A model generated the notes under the pieces. The model was not told the DNA's origin. It was given only the letters and a program-made list of their open reading frames with translations, and did not search any database. Position numbers and translations under genes: made by a program. A stretch of 49,387 nucleotides of DNA from a virus, in IMG/VR virus record IMGVR_UViG_3300046520_000036, positions 1 to 49,387 of that record. One strand, 5' to 3'. Within the stretch, counting starts at the first letter, position 1. Every line of letters begins with the position of its first letter. Below are positions 37,778 to 44,105 of the stretch, piece after piece.

Positions 37778-39094
37778 GTGAAAAAAACGCGTGTTAATAT
37801 CCTGTCGGCGGTTAACGCTGACTCGATCAAGATTGAGCGCACTGATGTAGCTGGCGAGAAGTACGCCGTTATCAAGAACGTAAAATGGATGACCGATAAC
37901 ATTGTGCTCAATGACGGCCTGTATTCGTCGTCTGAGAACGCCAAAGGTTATGCCTCGATGGATGGCCGCGTGATGCCTTTTGGTCATCCAGAGGTTAACG
38001 GTCAGTACGTCGCTATCAGCTCGCTAGACAGCGCAGATGTTGCGGTGGCACTAGGCAAGCACTACGGAGGCGTTCACGCTCAGAACGTGCGGCAGGACGG
38101 CCAAGACTACTTCGCAGACGTAATGATCAACGAGCGCGTGGCTAAGTCGCATCCAGATGGCGAAATGCTGCTGAGCTGGGTTGGCAAGGCTGAAGATTAC
38201 AAGGTCAATGGTGCGGCTAAGCCAGAGCCAATCCAGATGTCTACTGGCCTTATGACTTCCAGAGTCAACGCTAAAGGCGAATCTCGTGGCAAGCCTTATA
38301 GCTGGATCGCCACCCAACAGTCCTACGATCACCTGGCAATCTTGTTTCACGAGCAAGGTGCCGGTGGTGACGAGGTGGCTATTGCCGTTAACTGCGAGTC
38401 GGTTATTAACTCTGTGCTGCCTGCCTTCAATGACGATGTTCTTGAAGACTCGTACAGCGATAAGATGTCTATTCTCGGCGCGGCAGTGAAAGAGCGTTTC
38501 GCCACCTCCGACTCTTACGCCTATGTCGAAGACTTCGATGATCGCGCACTGGTCTACTGCACGCCAGAAGGCACTTACACTATCGACTATCACTATGAAG
38601 GTGATAACCCGATTCTAACTGGCGAGTCGAAAGCCGTAGTAGTTGAAACGTCGTACAAGGTGAAAACCAACACCGTCATGGCGCACTTAAAGGCTGTGGT
38701 AAAATATTTCAGTACCAAAACTGAACAGCCAGTTGTGGCTAATGTTATCGAGGATTTAGAGATGGACAAAGTTGAACTTCAAGCGATGCTTGATGCTCAG
38801 GCTGAGAAACTTAGCGGTGCGTTCAACGCTCAGCTGGAAGCTCAATCTGTGACCATCAATGCATTGCAGGAATCGCTGAAGGCTAATGCCGAAGCCGGCC
38901 TGAAAGACAAGCGCGCCGCAGTAGCTGCCAAGCACGGCGAAGTTGTTGCCAATGCCTTGAGCGGTGAAGCTCTGGACGCAATGTTCGCTAGCGTGCAAAC
39001 CGCTGCCGGCCTGTTGTCTGGTTCGCCAGCAACCAATAAAGAAGATGAGTTCGCTGGCTACAGCCTGAACTCCGCTGATCAGGAGGCCAAATAA
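37778..39094 (+). CDS. DUF2213-type prohead protease-scaffold protein
   Basis: The start is GTG 37778 with GGAGGG upstream; the promoter at 37741 rules out a longer frame. The 438-residue product resembles DUF2213 proteins found directly upstream of capsid genes. Residues about 1-230 are the compact domain, with VMPFGHPEVNGQYVAI and MLLSWVGKAEDYKVNG; the C-terminal about 110 residues (from Met329, MDKVELQAMLDAQAEKLSGA) are a helical Ala/Glu-rich coiled coil typical of scaffolds. I infer a maturation protease fused to scaffold. An internal ribosome site and promoter precede Met329. Confidence 0.78.
   Translation: MKKTRVNILSAVNADSIKIERTDVAGEKYAVIKNVKWMTDNIVLNDGLYSSSENAKGYASMDGRVMPFGHPEVNGQYVAISSLDSADVAVALGKHYGGVHAQNVRQDGQDYFADVMINERVAKSHPDGEMLLSWVGKAEDYKVNGAAKPEPIQMSTGLMTSRVNAKGESRGKPYSWIATQQSYDHLAILFHEQGAGGDEVAIAVNCESVINSVLPAFNDDVLEDSYSDKMSILGAAVKERFATSDSYAYVEDFDDRALVYCTPEGTYTIDYHYEGDNPILTGESKAVVVETSYKVKTNTVMAHLKAVVKYFSTKTEQPVVANVIEDLEMDKVELQAMLDAQAEKLSGAFNAQLEAQSVTINALQESLKANAEAGLKDKRAAVAAKHGEVVANALSGEALDAMFASVQTAAGLLSGSPATNKEDEFAGYSLNSADQEAK
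38697..38705 (+). promoter_or_regulatory. Internal late-type promoter before the scaffold segment
   Basis: TGGTAAAAT inside the protease-scaffold gene matches the late motif exactly and lies 57 bases before the internal ATG at 38762. Confidence 0.4.
38762..39094 (+). CDS. Possible separately translated scaffold (internal in-frame start)
   Basis: ATG 38762 is in frame with the protease-scaffold gene and preceded by GAGGA at the proper distance. It would yield a 110-residue coiled-coil protein (QLEAQSVTINALQESLKANA), the size and composition of a scaffold core. Lambda Nu3 and other phage scaffolds are made this way from the protease gene. Not proven here. Confidence 0.45.
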   Translation: MDKVELQAMLDAQAEKLSGAFNAQLEAQSVTINALQESLKANAEAGLKDKRAAVAAKHGEVVANALSGEALDAMFASVQTAAGLLSGSPATNKEDEFAGYSLNSADQEAK

Positions 39095-39525
39095 TGGCTA
39101 ACGTTATCTGGCGTGGTCCTGTGCATCTTGCACAGCCTGATTCGCGCACCGCAAAGACTGGCGCAAGTATTCTGCCGGGTTTGGCTGTTACCTTGACTGC
39201 CGGTGTTTGGCAGTTGGCGGCAACCTCGAAGGTTGACTTCTTCATCATGCACAACCGCGCGTACATCGGCGAAACCGTGGATACCGCTGTACCGTCTGGC
39301 GAAACTGGCGAAGCATTCAAGCCTGTTCCTCAGTACGAGTTCAACGTGCGCTTTGCAGCTGCCACCTACGCACCAGGCGCAGTCCTGAGTGTTGCTGCCG
39401 GCCAGTTCAAGGCAGCCGCAACCGGTGAAGTCGCTGTAGCCGTGTTCGACGAGGCAGCCTCCCGCGCAATCGGCGCCAACGGTTTCGGCGACGTCCGAAT
39501 CATCGCTAACTCCTACGTGGTGTAA
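39094..39525 (+). CDS. Capsid decoration/cement protein (DUF2190-like)
   Basis: The 143-residue product is beta- and Ala/Gly-rich with AKTGASILPGLAVTLTAGVW, VPQYEFNVRFAAATYAPGAV and GEVAVAVFDEAA, resembling DUF2190/cement proteins that lie between protease and capsid genes. It probably trims the capsid surface. GGAGG precedes ATG and the start overlaps the upstream stop (TAATG). Confidence 0.75.
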   Translation: MANVIWRGPVHLAQPDSRTAKTGASILPGLAVTLTAGVWQLAATSKVDFFIMHNRAYIGETVDTAVPSGETGEAFKPVPQYEFNVRFAAATYAPGAVLSVAAGQFKAAATGEVAVAVFDEAASRAIGANGFGDVRIIANSYVV

Positions 39526-39530
39526 TTGAC

Positions 39531-40544
39531 ATGCCAGCAGAAATTTTGAAGTTCAGTAAAGAGCAGGAGGCTGCCGTAATTGGCAAGCGCCGCGCTCACA
39601 ACTCCCGTCAAGACCGCCTCGCGAAAGACAGCGAAGGCGAGCTGATCGGTAACGCCTATACCATCCCCCGCGATGCTTGGGCTACCTATGACCAAGACCT
39701 GATCACCTTGCAGCGTGCTGCGTTGGGCGTGTTCACTGACTTGGCTAGCCTGCAACGTAACGTGCCAATCGGCAAAGTGCTGAACTACTTCTCCAAGGTT
39801 TCCGACCAGGGCGAAGTGAACAGCTCGGTTGACGGTCGTAGCCGTGCCAAGGCAGACGCGCCGATCATCGACTACGAAGGTACTCCGGTTCCTATCTACG
39901 ACACCACCTTCACCTTCGGCTGGCGCGATGTAGAAGCCGCTCGTCAAGACGGTGGTTGGCAGTATCTGGACGCCGCTACTCGCGACAACGGCAACCGCCG
40001 TATCGTTGAGAAGATGGAAGATCTGGTGATCAACGGTGACACCAAGTTCAACGTTGCCGGCAACCAAGTCTTCGGCCTGCGTACCGCACCTGGTCGCGCT
40101 ACCGGCCTGTTCGGTAACTTCGATCTCGTGACCGCTACCGGCGCTCAGTGGGTTTCTGCATTGACCAAAGTGTTGCTCGGCTTCCAAGCGAACAACTACT
40201 ACGGCGGCGCTACGATCTACCTGAACTACGGTGACTGGTTTGCTGCATCGGTTAACGACTACGTGACCGCCGCTCCTCAGAACACCATCCTGTCTCGCCT
40301 GATGTCGATTCCGGGTATCGTGTCCATCGTTCCATCGACCGCTGTTCCAGCAAACGAAATCCTCGGCGTAGTGAAAGAGCGCCGTGTGCTGGAGATCCTG
40401 ACTGCGATGCCTGTTACCACCATGCCGATTGAACGTAAAAACTTCACCGACGAGTACAGCTTCCAGATCATGACCGCAGTAGCACCTCAGTTCAAGAGGG
40501 ATTACAGTGGCAAGGGCGGGACCGCGCACTTCACTAAGGGTTAA
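39531..40544 (+). CDS. Major capsid protein
   Basis: The 337-residue product is the HK97-fold shell subunit. Position, size and sequence (FTFGWRDVEAARQDGGWQYL, KMEDLVINGDTKFNVAGNQV, FGLRTAPGRATG, EYSFQIMTAVAPQFKRD) resemble the encapsulin-like or DUF2184/DUF6260 group of phage capsids; I am unsure which. Codon use is more strongly biased towards C-ending codons than the neighbours, as expected for the most expressed late gene. A terminator follows 16 bases after the stop. Confidence 0.88.
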   Translation: MPAEILKFSKEQEAAVIGKRRAHNSRQDRLAKDSEGELIGNAYTIPRDAWATYDQDLITLQRAALGVFTDLASLQRNVPIGKVLNYFSKVSDQGEVNSSVDGRSRAKADAPIIDYEGTPVPIYDTTFTFGWRDVEAARQDGGWQYLDAATRDNGNRRIVEKMEDLVINGDTKFNVAGNQVFGLRTAPGRATGLFGNFDLVTATGAQWVSALTKVLLGFQANNYYGGATIYLNYGDWFAASVNDYVTAAPQNTILSRLMSIPGIVSIVPSTAVPANEILGVVKERRVLEILTAMPVTTMPIERKNFTDEYSFQIMTAVAPQFKRDYSGKGGTAHFTKG

Positions 40545-40560
40545 TCCTTTGGTTTAAAAT

Positions 40561-40586
40561 AGGGGCCTTCGCGGGCCCCTTTTTAT
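40561..40586 (+). terminator. Terminator after major capsid gene
   Basis: AGGGGCC, loop TTCGCG and GGCCCCT followed by TTTTATT. Confidence 0.85.
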
Positions 40587-40598
40587 TCAGGTGGGAAA

Positions 40599-40790
40599 AT
40601 GAAAGAATTTCAGATCACGCAACCGGGTGTGCTAATTGATGGCGTAGAGCTTGAGATTGGTACGCGAGTCAAGCATGAGTCATTGCCGCCGACTTTGGTT
40701 AACAAGGCTGTCGAGGTTGAGCCAGAGCGGACTCTGGAGGTCGCGACTCCGCGACGTGGAAGGCCGCCGAAAGATCAATCGGCAGAATGA
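40599..40790 (+). CDS. Small protein with AT-hook-like tail
   Basis: The 63-residue product begins MKEFQITQPGVLIDGVELEI, a small beta-like start seen in phage head-tail genes, and ends PRRGRPPKDQSAE, an AT-hook-type basic motif. It could contact DNA at the head interior or be a small head-completion protein. GGTGGG precedes ATG. Function unknown. Confidence 0.6.
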   Translation: MKEFQITQPGVLIDGVELEIGTRVKHESLPPTLVNKAVEVEPERTLEVATPRRGRPPKDQSAE

Positions 40791-40792
40791 AA

Positions 40793-40820
40793 AAAGCCCT
40801 CTAAGTGAGGGCTTTGTTTT
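40793..40820. terminator. Bidirectional terminator
   Basis: AAAGCCCT, loop CTAAGTG and AGGGCTTT with T-rich tail on the plus strand and a run of A before it, so it serves both the 40599 gene and the convergent leftward gene. Confidence 0.85.
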
Positions 40821-40995
40821 AGCTATGAAAGTCGAACGTAACCATGAATCTCTCATGATTTCCCCACATCATGACGCCAGCATCAAACCCACAAGCAATT
40901 AGTTCTGCACATTGCTTGTGCGCAGTCCAAGCGTCGTCGTAAAAGTAGCAGAACGGCATTTTCATTAGATCAGTACAAGCAGAACAATGAGCCAT
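40819..40995 (-). CDS. 58-residue Cys-rich protein in leftward insert unit
   Basis: A minus-strand reading frame from ATG 40995 encodes MAHCSACTDLMKMPFCYFYD and on to MVTFDFHS, with five Cys. A GAGG ribosome site lies 13 bases upstream, rather far; an overlapping 11-codon hydrophobic frame has better spacing and might act as a leader. The gene follows the 48-residue gene in the same unit. Function unknown. Confidence 0.5.
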   Translation of the reverse strand: MAHCSACTDLMKMPFCYFYDDAWTAHKQCAELIACGFDAGVMMWGNHERFMVTFDFHS

Positions 40996-41030
40996 AACAT
41001 GGTCGTATCCTCGGCTGGTGATTGGGCTGA

Positions 41031-41177
41031 CTAGAGAAAGCTCAGGACTCGTTCGTATTCGTCGTTAAGGCGTTTTGCTTCTTCCTGTGCCTCTGCTTCG
41101 TCGTCAAAGCTGTCGATCAGCATCTTGTCGCTCACGATGTCGAATCGGCCAGCTTGTTGTTTTACGGTGAAGTTCAT
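41031..41177 (-). CDS. 48-residue acidic protein in leftward insert unit
   Basis: ATG 41177 with GGAG 8 bases upstream encodes MNFTVKQQAGRFDIVSDKML followed by an acidic helical tail (SFDDEAEAQEEAKRLNDEYE). It lies 35 bases after the -10 of a good leftward promoter. The pattern of a beta hairpin plus charged helix occurs in small phage proteins. Function unknown. Confidence 0.6.
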   Translation of the reverse strand: MNFTVKQQAGRFDIVSDKMLIDSFDDEAEAQEEAKRLNDEYERVLSFL

Positions 41178-41211
41178 TTGTTGCTCCATTGGTTTGCCTT
41201 GCTTGAAATGA

Positions 41212-41240
41212 ACATTAGGTCACATCGGATCCAACGTCAA
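41212..41240 (-). promoter_or_regulatory. Leftward sigma70-like promoter of insert unit
   Basis: On the minus strand TTGACG (41240-41235), 17 bases, TAATGT (41217-41212). Confidence 0.7.
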
Positions 41241-41248
41241 GCACCCCA

Positions 41249-41257
41249 TGCTAAAAT
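41249..41257 (+). promoter_or_regulatory. Late-type extended -10 promoter
   Basis: TGCTAAAAT, 29 bases upstream of the 41287 gene and back to back with the leftward promoter. Confidence 0.55.
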
Positions 41258-41286
41258 AGTGGTTAAACCTATGTGAGCGCCGACGA

Positions 41287-42150
41287 ATGGCAATGATCTA
41301 CGAAATTCCTCGCGGCAGTCTCGAATCGGGACCGATGAGTCTGGATTATGACTCTGGGCTGGCGACGATCCAGTATTACAATGCTGGAGGGGTTGAGATT
41401 ACGCCGACTGGGGTTGCGACGATCTCGGTTAGTCCGACGCTCACGGGGGAGAATTTCAAAGCCATTTATCCGTCTGCGCTGGGTCAGTGGTCGTTCGATG
41501 GCCCGTGTGCGCGCCTACGTGTGTCTCTGGCTGGCACGAACGCCGTAACTGCCTATCTGCGCGTATGGCGTGGCGACGATGCAGGCTCTGGCATTCCTTC
41601 TGGCGCGTTCGGCGGCACCAGGGCGCTGACGGTTCAATTTTACCCGGAAGCGAACGTAAAGAACGGGCTTCAGTTCAACCTGCGCGCCGTGTGGCCTATT
41701 GCCGATCCTATCGCTATCGGTACGTCTCGAAAGGTTTGGTTCAAGACAAACGCCAAGCCTGTGATCATCAAGATCCGCGATTTCCAGTACATCGCTGAAG
41801 AGCTGAAGCTTGAGCTGTTCACAGGCCCGACTGGTGTGTCTGGCGGCACTGATCTACTGATCCACAACTACAACGGCGTGAACCCTGTAGCGACCACCGT
41901 GGCAGCAAAGAAGAACGTAACGATCACCAGCAACGGCACCCAGTTCGATCATAGCGACCCTGAATACTTCTTTGGCAGCGCGAACGACCCGCAGCGTCAG
42001 TCGGCTACGGCATTCCCGATTGGTCGCGAACGTATCTTGCCGGCAAACACTGAGTTCGCCGTGGTGATCAGCAACACCGGCACAGGCAGCGCTCGGGTTC
42101 AGTATTACCTCGACTTTTTCGAAGGCGGGACGGACTTCCCGCTTCCATAA
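41287..42150 (+). CDS. Putative virion structural protein
   Basis: The 287-residue product is beta-rich, with Gly/Thr/Asn-rich segments (SVSPTLTGENFKAIYPSALG; GPCARLRVSLAGTNAVTAYL; FAVVISNTGTGSARVQYYLD) and no enzymatic motif. Its location between capsid and head-completion genes and its beta-sandwich character suggest a head fibre, decoration or minor capsid protein. ATG 41287 or 41293 could be the start. Confidence 0.55.
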   Translation: MAMIYEIPRGSLESGPMSLDYDSGLATIQYYNAGGVEITPTGVATISVSPTLTGENFKAIYPSALGQWSFDGPCARLRVSLAGTNAVTAYLRVWRGDDAGSGIPSGAFGGTRALTVQFYPEANVKNGLQFNLRAVWPIADPIAIGTSRKVWFKTNAKPVIIKIRDFQYIAEELKLELFTGPTGVSGGTDLLIHNYNGVNPVATTVAAKKNVTITSNGTQFDHSDPEYFFGSANDPQRQSATAFPIGRERILPANTEFAVVISNTGTGSARVQYYLDFFEGGTDFPLP

Positions 42151-42161
42151 CAAACCAAACT

Positions 42162-42196
42162 TGCGGATGTCTAATCTAGACGATTAAGCATCCGCA
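42162..42196 (+). other. Strong intergenic hairpin upstream of a ribosome site
   Basis: TGCGGATG (42162-42169) pairs with CATCCGCA (42189-42196), and inside it TAATC pairs with GATTA around loop TAGAC. The stem ends at the AGGTG ribosome site of the 42205 gene. There is no U-run. It may tune translation or protect the downstream mRNA. Confidence 0.6.
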
Positions 42197-42204
42197 GGTG
42201 ACTC

Positions 42205-42471
42205 ATGAGCCCCGATATATCCCTTCCAGCAGGCGTATGGAGTAACGTCTATACCGCGTCAGGTATCACGCCAGGAACGCCAATCCTAGTTATCAACAAA
42301 GGCGGCAGTATGGCCTTTCTATGGGAAGGACCAACACCACCAGCAAACTCTGCATGGGATGGTGCTACGTTCTTCGCTGATCCTTGGGTAGCTGATCAGG
42401 CGGGGATCTCTGGCTGCTGGGTAAAGAGTAATGGTCCTGTGGTCATTAACGTGCAGGTGTATACCCTATGA
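42205..42471 (+). CDS. Small putative virion protein
   Basis: The 88-residue product is beta-rich (LPAGVWSNVYTASGITPGTP; GSMAFLWEGPTPPANSAWDG; PVVINVQVYTL), compatible with a small fibre or decoration domain. It overlaps the next gene as ATGA and is expressed with the 41287 gene. Not recognised. Confidence 0.55.
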   Translation: MSPDISLPAGVWSNVYTASGITPGTPILVINKGGSMAFLWEGPTPPANSAWDGATFFADPWVADQAGISGCWVKSNGPVVINVQVYTL

Positions 42472-42779
42472 TTTATCCGAGGAAGTTGCGCGGGGCTAGA
42501 GGTATCACTAAGCGAATCGAACCATACACCGGCACAACCGACGCAAACGGATTGTATACAGTAACGTATCCAATCGCATTCTCGGCAATCCCAAACGTCC
42601 AGCCAGAACCACCAACAGTCGCCAACTACACATGGATCAAGGTAACTAGCACGACAACTGGTTTCAGTCTCAGGCTGATTCAGCGTGCATCGTTGACGGT
42701 GCTTGGGCTTGAGTTGCTGGCCGCTCAATTCACCAACGTAGCAGGCGCTGCTGCTCGGGTTTTGGTTGTGGAATCATAG
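42468..42779 (+). CDS. Fibre-tip-like virion protein
   Basis: The 103-residue product contains YTGTTDANGLYTVTYPIAFS, AIPNVQPEPP, and TTTGFSLRLIQRASLTVLGL, a pattern that is common at the C-terminal tip of phage fibres (predicted value compared with expected; the AFSAIPNVQ block). It is probably a small structural or head-fibre tip protein. A terminator follows. Confidence 0.6.
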   Translation: MIYPRKLRGARGITKRIEPYTGTTDANGLYTVTYPIAFSAIPNVQPEPPTVANYTWIKVTSTTTGFSLRLIQRASLTVLGLELLAAQFTNVAGAAARVLVVES

Positions 42780-42785
42780 GTAATA

Positions 42786-42809
42786 AAAAGCCCTCCGGAG
42801 AGGGCTTTT
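42786..42809. terminator. Bidirectional terminator
   Basis: AAAAGCCCTC, loop CGGA and GAGGGCTTTT, with runs on both sides; it serves the rightward structural genes and the convergent 42812-43084 gene. Confidence 0.88.
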
Positions 42810-42811
42810 GC

Positions 42812-43084
42812 TTACGAGATATTTGGACTTAGCCAGACCTTCGCGTCAATTCCTGTTAGCAGCTTGAATCTCTGCTTAAGAGAATCAACCTCGGACTGAT
42901 CCCAACTAACTTCGCATGGCGAATAATCTGGACTCAGCGCGTAATGAAATCCTACAAGACCATCGCTACCACCATCGTAATATGGCGGGCAAACCTCAAG
43001 CTCGTCCTCGTCGATCAGTTGTTCAAAATCACCGTCGTCTCGTGGAAGACCAACAAAAATAGATGCTGCTGAATCAATGCCCAT
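42812..43084 (-). CDS. Acidic protein in second leftward insert unit
   Basis: The 90-residue product is strongly acidic (GLPRDDGDFEQLIDEDELEV; PPYYDGGSDGLVGF), compact, with two Cys and no membrane segment. It stands alone between head genes, antisense to them, with its own promoter (43115-43143) and terminator, the arrangement of a moron. Acidic small proteins in such units include inhibitors of host defences, but no family is recognised here. Confidence 0.65.
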   Translation of the reverse strand: MGIDSAASIFVGLPRDDGDFEQLIDEDELEVCPPYYDGGSDGLVGFHYALSPDYSPCEVSWDQSEVDSLKQRFKLLTGIDAKVWLSPNIS

Positions 43085-43114
43085 TTGTGCAATCCTCTGC
43101 TGTAGAGCAGTCGA

Positions 43115-43143
43115 ACTCTATAGCCGCAACGATTTCACGTCAA
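43115..43143 (-). promoter_or_regulatory. Leftward sigma70-like promoter of insert unit
   Basis: On the minus strand TTGACG (43143-43138), 17 bases, TAGAGT (43120-43115), the same boxes as the early promoter at 18464-18492. Confidence 0.75.
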
Positions 43144-43150
43144 GCAAAAA

Positions 43151-43159
43151 TGCTAAAAT
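43151..43159 (+). promoter_or_regulatory. Late-type extended -10 promoter
   Basis: TGCTAAAAT, 27 bases upstream of the 43187 gene. Confidence 0.55.
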
Positions 43160-43186
43160 AGGCCAAACTATTTTCAGGTGGCGAAA

Positions 43187-43576
43187 ATGCCGACGCTAGA
43201 CCAGCTCAAGCAGTACCTTACGTCTATCGGTGTGCCACTGCCTCCGGACTTCATTTTGCAGGCATGGCTTGATACCGTCTCTGTCATTCAGCCGTGCCTT
43301 GATGGCGCTGGCTATCCTGCATCTACTCAATTGCTGATCTATCTGTACACGCTGAGCCTGTACGGCATCGTGGCTGGCGACAAGTACATCTCAAGCCAAA
43401 CCGCACCCTCTGGCGCATCTCAATCCTTCCGCTACAACAACCTGCAAGACAAGTATCGCGGCATGCTGAACTCGCTCAACATGCTCGACACCAGCGGCTG
43501 CACTGATTCCGTTATCCCCGCGATTCCTGGCGCATCTGCCGGCCTATGGGTTTCTACTGGCGGGAAGTGCTGCTAA
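43187..43576 (+). CDS. Head-tail adaptor-like protein
   Basis: The start is ATG 43187 (AGGTGG 7 bases upstream), giving 129 residues. The first half (LDQLKQYLTSIGVPLPPDFI, LQAWLDTVSVIQPCLDGAGY) is helical, like gp6/gp15-type head-tail connectors; the sequence also has LLIYLYTLSLYGIVAGDKYI and a Gly/Ser-rich tail. It probably forms a ring below the portal. Confidence 0.65.
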   Translation: MPTLDQLKQYLTSIGVPLPPDFILQAWLDTVSVIQPCLDGAGYPASTQLLIYLYTLSLYGIVAGDKYISSQTAPSGASQSFRYNNLQDKYRGMLNSLNMLDTSGCTDSVIPAIPGASAGLWVSTGGKCC

Positions 43577-43761
43577 TGGTTAGAGAAGTGTGGACTAAGT
43601 ACGGATACAGAGACATGAGCGAAGAGGATTATGCCGCTTTCGTGGCTAATCCTCCTGAAACCACAGCGCCTTGCAGATCCCACGACATGTCAGATATTCC
43701 ACTTTTCTTCCTGCTGATGATCTTCATGGCGGCAGGGTTCTTTGTGGGGTATTCGCTCTAA
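43576..43761 (+). CDS. Small single-span membrane protein
   Basis: ATG 43576 overlaps the upstream stop (TAATG), giving 61 residues: a soluble N-terminal part (VREVWTKYGYRDMSEEDYAA) and a C-terminal transmembrane helix (IPLFFLLMIFMAAGFFVGYS). A membrane protein inside the head-completion genes is odd; it may be an inserted accessory gene. It overlaps the next gene. Confidence 0.6.
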   Translation: MVREVWTKYGYRDMSEEDYAAFVANPPETTAPCRSHDMSDIPLFFLLMIFMAAGFFVGYSL

Positions 43762-44105
43762 TGGCATTCATGTCCGCATGGTACTTCACCGAGATCGCCA
43801 CAGTCTACCCAAGGCTCTCAGAGAGCGACTGGGGAGGCGGAATCACCTACGGAGCCCCATACACCATCATGTGCGGCTTCGAAGGCGTATCGCGGCAATC
43901 ACTAGATCAGGAAGGCGCCGAGTTCGTCACCAAAGACATCTATTACACGGGTGACGAGCGCCCTGCATATCTAGACCGCATCGCATTCGGCGATACATCT
44001 GGCAGCGCATGGGACACAGTATCAGCTAGCGAAATCCGGAAGAGAGCACGTCACGGAATGAGCGCATTTGGCTACGATGATGAATTTGACTTGGAAACTG
44101 CATAA
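43761..44105 (+). CDS. Head-completion/connector-like protein
   Basis: The start is placed at ATG 43761, overlapping the upstream stop, giving 114 residues. Mixed alpha/beta: FTEIATVYPRLSESDWGGGI, YTIMCGFEGVSRQSLDQEGA, DRIAFGDTSGSAWDTVSASE. Position after the adaptor gene suggests a head-tail joining protein. Not recognised. Confidence 0.6.
   Translation: MAFMSAWYFTEIATVYPRLSESDWGGGITYGAPYTIMCGFEGVSRQSLDQEGAEFVTKDIYYTGDERPAYLDRIAFGDTSGSAWDTVSASEIRKRARHGMSAFGYDDEFDLETA

Noticed and set aside
38051-38593. Minus-strand 180-codon open frame in the protease-scaffold gene
   Set aside because: Antisense shadow without ribosome site or family features.
39513-40529. Minus-strand 338-codon open frame across the major capsid gene
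   Set aside because: It is the mirror of a strongly codon-biased capsid gene, with no plausible start signal or recognisable protein features.
40819-41177. Plus-strand frame at 40651-40902 as a gene
   Set aside because: It runs across a gene, a terminator and an antisense unit in a different frame, without start signals.
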